Source: Streptomyces sp. LHD-70
GTDB lineage: Bacteria; Actinomycetota; Actinomycetes; Streptomycetales; Streptomycetaceae
Length of the DNA: 64,000 nt
Direction: 5' to 3'
Assembly (NCBI RefSeq): GCF_031157275.1
Contig: NZ_JAVIFW010000021.1
Location: forward strand, 62,001-126,000
Shown in pieces: positions 1 through 8,094 of this stretch. The position numbers were made by a program, and so were the translations under genes. The stretch's first letter is position 1. Each line of letters begins with the position of its first letter. The notes beneath the pieces were generated by a model. The model did not search any database and was not told the DNA's origin. It saw only the letters and a list, made by a program, of their open reading frames with translations.

Positions 1-1414
1 CCGCCTCGGCCACCCGCTCGCGCAGGTTGGTGCTGCTGCCCCACAGGACGTCGGCGGCGACGGCCTGGCCCGGGGACACGGAGGCGGCGGCGCGCGGCAG
101 GGCACGCCGGTCGGCGGCGGAGGGCTCGCCGAGGAGTTGGCCGAGCACCGGTCCCGCGACGGTGTGCCGCCCGTCGGCGGCGAAGACCTGCCGGATGCGG
201 TGGAGCACCGGCTCGTCGGGCTCGAAGGTGGTGGCGAGCGACGTCAACGCGGTGGCTGTGGCGAGGGGTTGACCGCCCGTCAGCTCGTACAGGACACGGC
301 CGAGCCAGGCGCCGGGCCGGGAGATGCCGTGCACGGCGACCCGGGGCAGCGTCTTCACGACCCGCTGCGCGAACTCGCCGACCTCGTCCCGGTCGAGCGG
401 CCGCAGCTGCGCGACGTCGAGCCGCCCGCCGATCCGCCGGGGCACGAACACGGCCCCCTCGGGGTCGTCGGCGCCGCGCCAGCACTCCAGGTAGGCGCCG
501 TGCGGGACGAGGCCGGGCTCGCGGTTCTCCAGGACCTGCGGCCGGGACCGCGCGGCGGCGACGACGACCAGCGGGTCCGGGGTGCGGCGGGCCTGCCGGG
601 CGGCGTCGAGGGCTTCGAGGAAGGTGTCGCCGAGGGTGTTGTCCGCGTCGTCGAGCAGGACGAGGCAGCGCAGGGTCCGCTCGCCGCCGTCCCCGTCTGC
701 GTACGCCCGCTCCAGGTCGGCGAGGAAGGCCCGCATCATCACGTCCTCGGCCTCGGCGCGCTGGGCCGAAGTGCCGTGCCGGAAGCCGTGGTTGAGGCTG
801 ACGAGGAACTCCTCGGGGGAGGCGGGCGGGGCGCCGAGCCGGTTGATGGCGCGCCGCAGCCGCTGCTTGGCGCGCGTCATGCCCCACACCTTGCGCCCGC
901 CGCGCACCAGGTGAAGCCCGGCCAGGGCGAGCGGGGGCAGCCCGGCCATGGACGCGGCCGTCTCCAGGAGCGTGGTCAGCAGCGCTCCGGACTCCTCCTC
1001 CTCGGCCCGCCCCTCGTCGAGCGCGGTACGGATCTGCTGCACGGCGCGCGCCCGGTTGCCCGGGTCGGTCTCGACGGCCAGGGCGAGCGCGAGCACTCCG
1101 GACGCGGGCAGCCGAAGGCCCGGAAAGCTGGGCGTCGCGGCGCTGAGCTGGAAGGCGACCTCGGTGAGGACGTCGGCGGTGCCGCGCTGCCCGTCGTCGA
1201 GCTGCGCCAGGTCGAGGTGCGCGGTGTGGGTGTGCTGGCCGAGCCACTTCAGGTGGGCGAGCAGAGTGCTCTTGCCGGAGCCGCGACCGCCGAGCAGCAG
1301 CAGCGGATGCCGGGCCCCGGGTGCGTCGAGGTCCTGCGCGGCGAGCCGCTCCTGCACCCACCGGGCCACCAGGACGTCCCGCTGCGACGTCCCCGCCCAC
1401 GCATCCTGCGCCAC
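1..1414 (-). CDS. P-loop ATP/GTP-binding protein, 3' end outside window
   Basis: The minus strand is open from a GTG at 1414 to the window edge, giving about 471 residues with no stop; the C-terminus is missing. A GGGGGAG ribosome site sits just upstream of the GTG. The Walker A motif GGRGSGKST lies near residues 42-50. A Walker B-like stretch, LVLLDDAD, falls near residues 235-245 and is followed by VVVAAARSRP, which resembles a sensor region of STAND/AAA-type NTPases. The N-terminus reads VAQDAWAGTSQRDVLVARWV. I recognise no effector domain in the visible part. It lies 149 bp downstream of ribF on the same strand, and a second large P-loop protein lies upstream of ribF. The role is unknown; a signalling or regulatory NTPase is a family-level inference. 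Confidence 0.75.
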   Translation of the reverse strand, partial: MAQDAWAGTSQRDVLVARWVQERLAAQDLDAPGARHPLLLLGGRGSGKSTLLAHLKWLGQHTHTAHLDLAQLDDGQRGTADVLTEVAFQLSAATPSFPGLRLPASGVLALALAVETDPGNRARAVQQIRTALDEGRAEEEESGALLTTLLETAASMAGLPPLALAGLHLVRGGRKVWGMTRAKQRLRRAINRLGAPPASPEEFLVSLNHGFRHGTSAQRAEAEDVMMRAFLADLERAYADGDGGERTLRCLVLLDDADNTLGDTFLEALDAARQARRTPDPLVVVAAARSRPQVLENREPGLVPHGAYLECWRGADDPEGAVFVPRRIGGRLDVAQLRPLDRDEVGEFAQRVVKTLPRVAVHGISRPGAWLGRVLYELTGGQPLATATALTSLATTFEPDEPVLHRIRQVFAADGRHTVAGPVLGQLLGEPSAADRRALPRAAASVSPGQAVAADVLWGSSTNLRERVAEA

Positions 1415-1455
1415 AGCTCCCCCTCCCCCGCCGCTGTGCGCTTAGGATTCCTCAA

Positions 1456-1510
1456 TTCCCGTACGGGGAAACGCAGTTCGGCCATTGCGTTCGAACCGTT
1501 CGAGCGGTTC
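1456..1510. promoter_or_regulatory. Palindromes upstream of the P-loop gene
   Basis: Two inverted repeats lie between the ribF stop and the GTG of the P-loop gene. One is a perfect 10-bp palindrome, CCCGTACGGG, at 1458-1467, framed by TTCCC and GGAA. The other is GAACCG-6 bp-CGGTTC at 1493-1510. They are 42-96 bp upstream of the start codon, so an operator is plausible. I know no regulator for them. Confidence 0.3.
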
Positions 1511-1563
1511 TGCGGCAGCGCTTGCGGAGGGGGCGGGAGGGGCGGGGAGGGGCCCGTGGGGCG

Positions 1564-2508
1564 TCAGGAGCGCCCGAGGATCTCCTGGCAGCGCTTCACG
1601 TCGTCGGCGATGGCCACGAGCAGCCCGTCGATGGAGTCGAAGGTCTGCTGACCGCGCACGAACGCCTGGAAGTCGACGGCGACATGCTGCCCGTACAGGT
1701 CGAGGCCGACGCGGTCGATCGCGTACGCCTCGACGGTGCGGGTCGTGCCGTCGAACTGCGGGTTGGTGCCGACCGAGATCGCGGCGGGCATCTGCTCGCC
1801 GTCGGCGTGCAGCCAGCCCGCGTACACCCCGTCGGCGGGGATCGCGGTGTGCGGCAGCGTCTCCACGTTCGCCGTGGGGAAGCCCAGCTCGCGGCCGCGC
1901 TGCGCGCCGCGCACGACGACGCCCTCGACGCGGTGCGGCCGGCCCAGGATCTCCGCGGCCCCGGCGACATCGCCCTCGGCGACCAGGCGGCGGGTCAGCG
2001 TGGAGGAGAACGGCGCGCCGCCCCCGGCCTCGCCGCTGACGAACAGGTCGACGAGCTCGACCTCGTAGTCGTACGGGCCGCCGAGCTCGGCGAGGAGCGT
2101 CACATCGCCCGCGGCCTTGTGCCCGAAGCGGAAGTTGGGGCCTTCGACGACCACGCGCGCGTGCAGCTTGTCCACGAGCACCTTCACCACGAAGTCGGCG
2201 GGCGCGAGCCGGGAGAACTCGGCGGTGAACGGCAGGATGAGCAGCGCGTCCACGCCCAGCTCGGCCATCAGCTCGGCCCGGCGGTGGTGCGGGGCGAGCA
2301 GCGGCGGGTGGCTGCCGGGGCGCACGACCTCGCTGGGGTGCGGGTCGAAGGTCACGACGACGGCGGGCACGCCGAGCTCCCGGGCCCGCTCCACGGCACG
2401 CCCGATGATCAGCTGGTGACCACGGTGCACCCCGTCGTAGGAACCGATGGTGACGACGCTGCGCCCCCAGTCCTCGGGGATGTCCTCCAAGCCTCGCCAG
2501 CGCTGCAC
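1564..2508 (-). CDS. ribF: Bifunctional riboflavin kinase / FAD synthetase RibF
   Basis: RibF phosphorylates riboflavin to FMN and then adenylylates FMN to FAD in the cytoplasm. The start is taken at the GTG at 2508 (VQRWRGLEDIPEDWG), with GGAG 8 nt upstream. A longer in-frame reading to 2610 adds 34 basic residues not typical of the family. The 314-residue length fits RibF. The N-terminal nucleotidyltransferase half carries VVTIGSYDGVHRGHQ, with the GxxDGxHxGH-type motif. The C-terminal flavokinase half has GRELGFPTANV and the GVYAGWL strand. Its neighbours on both sides are large P-loop proteins on the same strand. In many bacteria ribF lies close to truB, as here. Confidence 0.95.
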   Translation of the reverse strand: MQRWRGLEDIPEDWGRSVVTIGSYDGVHRGHQLIIGRAVERARELGVPAVVVTFDPHPSEVVRPGSHPPLLAPHHRRAELMAELGVDALLILPFTAEFSRLAPADFVVKVLVDKLHARVVVEGPNFRFGHKAAGDVTLLAELGGPYDYEVELVDLFVSGEAGGGAPFSSTLTRRLVAEGDVAGAAEILGRPHRVEGVVVRGAQRGRELGFPTANVETLPHTAIPADGVYAGWLHADGEQMPAAISVGTNPQFDGTTRTVEAYAIDRVGLDLYGQHVAVDFQAFVRGQQTFDSIDGLLVAIADDVKRCQEILGRS

Positions 2509-2623
2509 GGTGTTTGCTCCTCGCCGAACCCGATTACGTCCTGTTGATTGCGCAGGTCTAAGAGTGCCATGCCGTGCCGCGGGGGCTCGCATCGGCTGCC
2601 GTTCAGGCACGCGGCCCGGTTTT

Positions 2624-2647
2624 CTCCCCGCCCCGCCCCTTCCCGAA
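2624..2647. repeat. Dispersed repeat module, copy 1
   Basis: This 24-bp C-rich module is identical to 15446-15469, and its reverse complement recurs (23 bp) at 47934-47956. Here it lies between the downstream hairpin of the 2720-6034 gene and ribF. All copies are intergenic and just beyond gene ends. Confidence 0.7.
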
Positions 2648-2668
2648 GTCCTCGCCGGACGGGCCTCC

Positions 2669-2711
2669 TCAAACGCCGGAGGGGCTGAATTTCAGCCCCT
2701 CCGGCGTTTGA
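2669..2711 (-). terminator. Perfect hairpin after the 2720-6034 gene
   Basis: Two perfectly complementary 21-nt arms (2669-2689 and 2691-2711) surround a single T. The hairpin starts 8 bp past the stop codon at 2720. There is no U-tract, as is usual in Streptomyces. The arm contains the CGGAGGGGCTGA core that recurs at 15544-15590 and, inverted, near 30991. Confidence 0.8.
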
Positions 2712-2719
2712 GGAAAGGC

Positions 2720-5700
2720 TCAGCTGGGCGCGCCCAGCCGACGGTGCGGAACGTACTCCGGAAGCGCCGCCCGCACCTCATCCACCCCCTCCGGCCGCAC
2801 CTCCAGAAACTCCCGCACAAGCTCGGCGATCCGCCCCGAGAGCCCGAGATCCGGCATCTCGGCCAGCGCCCTCAGTACATCCACGGCCACCGGCCCCGGC
2901 TCCCGCAGCCGCTCCCGGAACGCGCCGAGCACGGCCTCCGGATGCGTACCGACCGCGACGGCCAGCGCGCTCGCCGACAGCTGCGGATCCCCCGCCGCGA
3001 ACCGGCGCAGCGCGAGCGGCAGATGCCGGTCGCGGGTCTCCGGGTCGCGGACCAGCAGCGCGAGAGCCGCGCCGTGCAGCGCGCAGTCGGCAGGCCGGGC
3101 GAGCAGGGCGAGGGCCGCGTACCGCAGCAGGGCGCGGTCGGCCTCGGCCCGTACGTGCGGCGCGGTCCGCAGCGCGCACGCGGCCGCCGCGACCCGCCGG
3201 TCCGCACGCGCGTCCTGCGCCCAGCGGTCCACGGCCCGGCAGACCGCCGACGGCTCCTCCTCGGCGAGCGCGGCCAGCAATTCGTCGCCGCGCCGGTGCG
3301 AGCAGTCGGCGAGGGCCTCGGTGAGCCCGTCGAGGGAGCGGTGCCGGTGGGTGTGCAGGAGCGCCTGCGCGGCGCGCGCGACGGTGGCGTCCGGCGCGGC
3401 GTGCAGCGCCCGCTCGTCCGTGAACCACCGTGTGAGCAGCGGCTGTACGGTGCCGGGCGCGTCCCGCAGCCACGCCCCGACGGCGTCCAGGAAGCGTTCG
3501 CCGCCGCCCTCGGTGCCGGACTCCGGGTCGGCTACGACGAGGCGGCGCAGCAGGTCCATCCGGTCCGCGTCGGGCAGCGCGAGCCGCCGCCAGAACGCGG
3601 GCGCGAACACCTCGAACCCGTCGCACAGCGCCTCACCCGTGGTGCCGCGCCGCGCGATCCGCTCGGCGAGCAGCCGCAGCACACCGAGGTACGGCCGGGC
3701 GTCCGGCACCCGCAGCAGTACGTCGGACAGCAGGTGCACGGCCCACCAGCCGGCGTCGGTCCGCTGCCGGCTCGTGGCCCGCGCGCCGCCCCGTCCCCCG
3801 GCCGGTGCCCGCGCCGCCGTACGGTCCGTGACCTCGTCGAGCGCCTCCGCCAACTCGACCAGACGGGCGCCGAGTTGGGCACTGCTCTGCTGGCGCCCGA
3901 GCAGCAGCAGCGCCTCCACGACGGGCCCGATCCGGTGCCGGGGCACGGGCAGCGGCCGCCCGTCCCCGCCGCCCCCTGCGCCCCGCCACCGGTGCACGAG
4001 CGAGTGCAGCGCGCCGTCGAGGTCGAGGTGCGCGCCCTGGATCCAGTCGGCCAGCTCCTCGTGCGCGAACCGGTAGCCGCCCCCGGCCGGCACGAGCAGC
4101 CCTTCGGTGAGCACGGCCGAGGCGAACCCGCTGGACCACGGGAAGACCGCCTCGAACGACGCCCGGTCCAGCTCCCCCTGCCCCGGCCCGAGACACCGCC
4201 GTGCCGCGTCGTGCACCCGCCCGGCGACCTGCGCGGCGAGCCGCCGTACGGCCGTCCCGCGTACGCGGTGGGGGGCGGCCACCCGCACGGCGACCCGGAG
4301 ACACAGCAGATCGAGATACGCGCCGAGGATCTCCTCCCGTCCCGGCCGCCCCTCCGGCTCCCCCGCCACGGCCGCCCGCACCTCGGCAAGCAGCCGCAGC
4401 GCCAGCGGATGCCCGGCGTCCCCCTCCGACACGGCCCCGTCCGGAAGCCCGTACCCCTCCCGAGCCCGCGCGGCCTGCGCGGCATCGAGCGGCCCGAGCG
4501 GCACACAGGGCGGCAGCCCCGTCGCCCCCTCGCCACGGCGGGTACGCCCCTCCACCGACCCCGCGGCCCGCGCCGCCCCCGACGGGTCCACCCACACCGC
4601 CCGCTCCGCGAACGCCGACCGGCCCGAAGCCCCGGCGTGCCCCTCGGGCCCGGGCCCCGCCGCCCCCGCCCCCAACTCCCCGACCACACCCCGCCCGACA
4701 GCCGCGCCGCCCGACCCGGCCCCGTACAGCTCCCCCTCCGGAAACAGCCACCCCGCCTGCTCCCAGTACTCGCTGCGGCAGGCCACGACCAGGCGGGTGC
4801 CCGTGCTGCGCAGCCAGTCCGCGCTGCCGGTCGTCCACTCGGCGAGCCGGTGGGCGAGGACGGGCGGCATCTCCTCCGGGGAGTCGAGCAGGACGAGCAG
4901 GGGCCGTCCCGCGTCCCGTACGAGCCGGGTCACCCGGTCCGCCGAGATGTCCCCGAGCGCCCGCCCCTGCCCGGACCTGCCGCCGCCCCGCACGCCCTCC
5001 CCGGAAGCCGCCACGATCCGTCCCGCGTCCTTGAGGGCCCGCGCCACCGCGTCCGCCACCGACGCGTCGTCCGCCCACAGGCCCGCGCCGCGCAGCCACA
5101 GCGTGGGGGCGGGTTCGGCGCCCCGCGCGCGCCGCCGGGCGAGGGCGGCGAGCTCCGTCGTACGCCCGCTGCCCGGCGCCCCGACCAGCGCGAGCACGGA
5201 CGGCCCCGGGCCCGCCAGGAAACGCGTGAACTCCGCCTCCGCATCGGGCCGTTCGACGATCCGCTCCTCCTCGCGCGGCCCGTCGGACCCGACCGAGGTG
5301 GCCGTCAGCTGCAGCACCCCGGCGAGATTGAGATCCGCCCCGTACGCGGGCACCGTCGCCGCGTTGCGCACGAGCAGCTCGGCGAGCGGACCGCCCGGAT
5401 CCGCGGCCGCCGCCCGCCGCAGCGGCACCGCGAACCCGGGCGCCCGGAGCATCACGGCATCCCCCGTGCCCCCGAAGCCGTACTCCCCGAAGCCGTACGC
5501 CTCCGGGAGCAGCGCCGTGCCGAGCACCGCGAGCACGGCTCCCGTCTCCGCGTCGACGACGGGCCCACCGGCCGCTCCCCCGCCGGCCCGCAGCGCATCG
5601 CTGCCGTCCGTGCCGACCGCCAACTCCAGCGCGCCGGGCAGCAGATGGCGCCGGTCCCGCGTCGTGTACGTCACCCGCGCCCCGCTGCCGAGCACCCGCG

Positions 5701-6034
5701 CCTGCCGCCAGCCGCGCGCCGCGATCGTCACGTACGCCCCGGTCGCGACCGTCTCCCGCACGGTCACCGGCAGCGGCCGTACGTCGAGCCCCTGCGTGCG
5801 GACGAGCGCGAGACCCGCCTCGGGCAGCGGTACGACCTGCCCGGCGTCGACGACGCGGCTGTGGCCGTCGGGCGCGTAGAGGACAAGCTGGTCCTGGCCG
5901 TCGACCGCCTCGTGGCTGGTGATCACCGTCCCCAGCTCGTCCGCCGCGAACCCCGCCCCCCTGGGCCGCCCGGCCAGGTCGCAGATCCGGACCAGCCCTT
6001 GCTCACAGCCGGACCGGGAGTCCTGTGCCGCCAT
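2720..6034 (-). CDS. Degenerate trypsin-like domain fused to STAND-like P-loop ATPase and helical C-terminus
   Basis: The 1,104-residue protein starts at an ATG with GGGGAGG upstream. Residues about 10-200 look like a trypsin-like fold: VITSHEAV keeps the His (H41). The usual Asp-Leu-Ala-Leu becomes GLALV (G74), and the GxSGGP motif becomes GAAGGP (A155), so Asp and Ser of the triad are absent. A P-loop follows, GAPGSGRTT at residues 285-293, with Arg in place of the usual Lys. The Walker B-like LLVLLDSPEE is near residue 384. From about residue 600 the sequence is Ala/Leu/Arg-rich and helical, resembling HEAT- or TPR-like solenoids. This protease-NTPase-solenoid order is seen in STAND sensor proteins. 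Function is not known; loss of protease activity and a sensing role are inference. Confidence 0.85.
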   Translation of the reverse strand: MAAQDSRSGCEQGLVRICDLAGRPRGAGFAADELGTVITSHEAVDGQDQLVLYAPDGHSRVVDAGQVVPLPEAGLALVRTQGLDVRPLPVTVRETVATGAYVTIAARGWRQARVLGSGARVTYTTRDRRHLLPGALELAVGTDGSDALRAGGGAAGGPVVDAETGAVLAVLGTALLPEAYGFGEYGFGGTGDAVMLRAPGFAVPLRRAAAADPGGPLAELLVRNAATVPAYGADLNLAGVLQLTATSVGSDGPREEERIVERPDAEAEFTRFLAGPGPSVLALVGAPGSGRTTELAALARRRARGAEPAPTLWLRGAGLWADDASVADAVARALKDAGRIVAASGEGVRGGGRSGQGRALGDISADRVTRLVRDAGRPLLVLLDSPEEMPPVLAHRLAEWTTGSADWLRSTGTRLVVACRSEYWEQAGWLFPEGELYGAGSGGAAVGRGVVGELGAGAAGPGPEGHAGASGRSAFAERAVWVDPSGAARAAGSVEGRTRRGEGATGLPPCVPLGPLDAAQAARAREGYGLPDGAVSEGDAGHPLALRLLAEVRAAVAGEPEGRPGREEILGAYLDLLCLRVAVRVAAPHRVRGTAVRRLAAQVAGRVHDAARRCLGPGQGELDRASFEAVFPWSSGFASAVLTEGLLVPAGGGYRFAHEELADWIQGAHLDLDGALHSLVHRWRGAGGGGDGRPLPVPRHRIGPVVEALLLLGRQQSSAQLGARLVELAEALDEVTDRTAARAPAGGRGGARATSRQRTDAGWWAVHLLSDVLLRVPDARPYLGVLRLLAERIARRGTTGEALCDGFEVFAPAFWRRLALPDADRMDLLRRLVVADPESGTEGGGERFLDAVGAWLRDAPGTVQPLLTRWFTDERALHAAPDATVARAAQALLHTHRHRSLDGLTEALADCSHRRGDELLAALAEEEPSAVCRAVDRWAQDARADRRVAAAACALRTAPHVRAEADRALLRYAALALLARPADCALHGAALALLVRDPETRDRHLPLALRRFAAGDPQLSASALAVAVGTHPEAVLGAFRERLREPGPVAVDVLRALAEMPDLGLSGRIAELVREFLEVRPEGVDEVRAALPEYVPHRRLGAPS

Positions 6035-6166
6035 TGCCTCGAACCTCCCCAGAGCCGCGTTCCGACCGTAGGTCGAGCGTGATCAGCGGCGCAGGCGATC
6101 AACCGGATGCGCCCCTCACGCACCCCGTATTCACCCCGCGCGCCTACTCGTTGGAGTGATCCCCCA

Positions 6167-6201
6167 GGGACAACGACGGGCACAACGAAGGGCACGACGA
6201 A
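6167..6201. repeat. Three 11-12-bp tandem units
   Basis: The units GGGACAACGAC, GGGCACAACGAA and GGGCACGACGAA follow one another directly before the truB terminator hairpin. They are non-coding by context. Confidence 0.6.
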
Positions 6202-6228
6202 GGGCGGGCCCGGAAACCGGACCCGCCC
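6202..6228 (-). terminator. Hairpin after truB
   Basis: Twelve-nt arms (6202-6213 and 6217-6228) surround an AAA loop. The single mismatch becomes a G-U pair in the minus-strand transcript. It begins 18 bp past the truB stop, so it probably ends the nusA-infB-truB operon. Confidence 0.75.
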
Positions 6229-6245
6229 CACCTGATCGCTCAGCC

Positions 6246-7157
6246 TCAGCCGAACACGGCCAGACTCTTCGCCTTCCCGCCCTGCCCCTCGACGAGCGCG
6301 ACGAACCGCCCGTCCGGATCGAACACGGCGACCGGCGCTTGCGAGCCGTACTCGTCGGGCAGTTCGAGCCGCACCCCGTTCAGGAGCAGCCGCGCCCGCT
6401 TGGCGTCGACGTCCCAGCGCGGGAACGCGGCCGCCGCGGCCTCGGCGACCGGCATCACCGTCAACTCCTCCTGGAGCTGGTCGATGGTGCGCGCCGCCTC
6501 CAGCTTGTACGGGCCGACCCGCGTGCGCCGCAGCGCCGTCAGGTGACCGCCGACGCCCAGCTCGGCGCCGATGTCACGGGCCAGCGCGCGGATGTACGTA
6601 CCCGAGGAGCACACCACGGAGACGACCAGGTCGAGCACCGCCGTACCGTCCTCGGCGACCGCGTCCCGCACGTCGTACACCGCGAACGACGAGACCTTCA
6701 CCGGACGTGCCGGGATCTCGAAGTCCTCGCCCTCGCGGGCCCGCTTGTAGGACCGCTTGCCGTCGATCTTGATGGCGCTGACCTTCGACGGGACCTGCAT
6801 GATGTCGCCGGTCTGCTGGGCGATCGCGGCGTCGATGGCGTCCCGCTTCACCTGGGACGCGTCGGTGGACGAGATGATCTCGCCCTCGGCGTCGTCGGTG
6901 ACGGTGTTCTGGCCGAGCCGGATCGTGCCCAGGTACTCCTTCTCGGTCAGCGCGAGGTGGCCGAGGAGCTTCGTGGCCCGCTGCACGCCGAGCACGAGAA
7001 CGCCCGTCGCCATCGGGTCCAGCGTGCCGGCGTGCCCGACCCGGCGGGTCCTGGCGATGCCGCGCATCTTGGCGACGACGTCGTGCGAGGTGAAACCGGA
7101 CGGCTTGTCGACGACGATCAGGCCGTCCGGCGTGGTTCCGCTGTTCTGCTTGCTCAT
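6246..7157 (-). CDS. truB: tRNA pseudouridine-55 synthase TruB
   Basis: TruB converts U55 in the T-loop of tRNAs to pseudouridine. The 303-residue protein starts MSKQNSGTTPDGLIVVDKP, and the catalytic motif GTLDPMATG gives the nucleophile D47. The motif SSGTYIRALARDIG, with the RTRVG that follows, is also typical. The C-terminal VAVFDPDGRFVALVEG is the actinobacterial TruB C-terminal domain. The start ATG overlaps the rbfA stop as ATGA, so the genes are probably translationally coupled. It is the last gene of the nusA operon, followed by a hairpin. Confidence 0.97.
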   Translation of the reverse strand: MSKQNSGTTPDGLIVVDKPSGFTSHDVVAKMRGIARTRRVGHAGTLDPMATGVLVLGVQRATKLLGHLALTEKEYLGTIRLGQNTVTDDAEGEIISSTDASQVKRDAIDAAIAQQTGDIMQVPSKVSAIKIDGKRSYKRAREGEDFEIPARPVKVSSFAVYDVRDAVAEDGTAVLDLVVSVVCSSGTYIRALARDIGAELGVGGHLTALRRTRVGPYKLEAARTIDQLQEELTVMPVAEAAAAAFPRWDVDAKRARLLLNGVRLELPDEYGSQAPVAVFDPDGRFVALVEGQGGKAKSLAVFG

Positions 7158-7612
7158 GCGGAGGCGTCGCCCGCCTCGTCCTCGTCGTCCTCGCCCGGCT
7201 TGCGGTACGGATCCGCCTCACCGGCGTACGCGGCGCCCGAGGACGCGTCACGCACCGCCTGGTCGGAGGCGCGTGCCTTGTCGAGGAGGTCCTCGATGGT
7301 CTTCGCGTTCTCCGGCAGCGCGTCCGCGACGAACGTCAGGGTCGGGGTGAACTTCACCCCGGCCGCCGCGCCCACCGCGCTGCGCAGCACGCCCTTGGCG
7401 CTGTCCAGGCCGCGGGCCGCGTTCTCCCGCTCCTCGTCGTCGCCGTAGACCGTGTAGAAGACGGTCGCCTCCCGCAGGTCACCGGTGACCCGGGTGTCGG
7501 TGATCGTCACATGCGAACCGAGGCGCGGGTCCTTGATTCCGCGCTGCAGCTTCTCGGCGACCACCTCTCGGATGAGGTCCGCCAGCTTCTTCGCCCGCGC
7601 GTTGTCGGCCAC
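7154..7612 (-). CDS. rbfA: 30S ribosome-binding factor RbfA
   Basis: RbfA is a KH-fold protein that binds the immature 30S subunit and helps 16S rRNA 5'-end maturation, especially in the cold. The start is the GTG at 7612 (VADNARAKKLADLIREVVAE), with GGGAG 8 nt upstream; longer in-frame readings have no family similarity. The 152 residues include RGIKDPRLGSHVTITDTRVT and LPENAKTIEDLLDKAR. The C-terminal tail is acidic (GEDDEDEAGDASA). It overlaps truB by 4 bp and lies 53 bp after the DUF503 gene. Confidence 0.95.
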   Translation of the reverse strand: MADNARAKKLADLIREVVAEKLQRGIKDPRLGSHVTITDTRVTGDLREATVFYTVYGDDEERENAARGLDSAKGVLRSAVGAAAGVKFTPTLTFVADALPENAKTIEDLLDKARASDQAVRDASSGAAYAGEADPYRKPGEDDEDEAGDASA

Positions 7613-7665
7613 TGGTCCGTCTCCCTTTTTCCTTGCTTTTCCTACGTGCCAACGGTGCGTCTGCG

Positions 7666-7959
7666 TCAGTCGTCGTCGCCGTGCAGCCGCCGACGCACCG
7701 ACAGCAGCTCCACTTCGGGCCGGGCGGCCATCAACCGCTCGCACCGGTCCAGTACGTCCGACAGATGCCCCGTGTCCCCCGACACCATCGCCACTCCGAT
7801 CTCGGCCCTGCGGTAGAGATCCTGCTCGCCGACCTCCGCCACACTCACAGCGAATTTCCGGTGCAGCTCGGCGACGATGGGGCGGACCACGGAACGCTTC
7901 TCCTTCAGGGACCGTACGTCGCCGAGGAGCAGATCGAAGGACAGAGTCCCCACATACAT
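7666..7959 (-). CDS. DUF503 family protein (YlxP-like)
   Basis: This 97-residue protein starts MYVGTLSFDLLLGDVRSLKE, the standard N-terminus of the DUF503/YlxP family; an upstream in-frame extension to 8004 is not family-like. It contains KRSVVRPIVAELHRKFAVSV and a conserved AEVGEQDLYRRAEIGVAMVS. The family almost always sits between infB and rbfA, as here. It is suspected to act in ribosome biogenesis, but the biochemical role is not established. The aspartate-rich end (HGDDD) is unremarkable. Confidence 0.9.
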   Translation of the reverse strand: MYVGTLSFDLLLGDVRSLKEKRSVVRPIVAELHRKFAVSVAEVGEQDLYRRAEIGVAMVSGDTGHLSDVLDRCERLMAARPEVELLSVRRRLHGDDD

Positions 7960-8039
7960 GTGTTGTCCGGATGACCCGCCGGTACGGGATGGAGGGCCCT
8001 GCAACTCTTGGCAGGGACATCCAAACCGTACACGGAACG

Positions 8040-8083
8040 GCCGGGGCCGATCGACGGAAATTCTCCCGTCGACCGGCCCCGGC
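8040..8083 (-). terminator. Strong hairpin after infB
   Basis: Eighteen-nt arms (8040-8057 and 8066-8083) have one mismatch that becomes a G-U pair in the minus-strand RNA, with an 8-nt loop. It starts 11 bp past the infB stop. It may end or attenuate transcription before the DUF503-rbfA-truB part of the operon. Confidence 0.8.
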
Positions 8084-8094
8084 TCGTTGCTCGA

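Noticed and set aside
1485..1515. tRNA T-loop-like GTTCGAACC
   Set aside because: The sequence is a palindrome with no acceptor stem, D-loop or anticodon arm around it.
2447..6082. Long plus-strand open frame of about 1,200 codons opposite the dead-trypsin gene
   Set aside because: In GC-rich DNA the antisense of a gene is often open. Its Pro/Arg/Gly-rich product matches no family, and the minus-strand frame has clear motifs.
7154..8020. Long N-terminal extension of RbfA back to 8020
   Set aside because: The extra residues overlap the DUF503 gene in another frame and lack RbfA similarity; the GTG at 7612 has a ribosome site.
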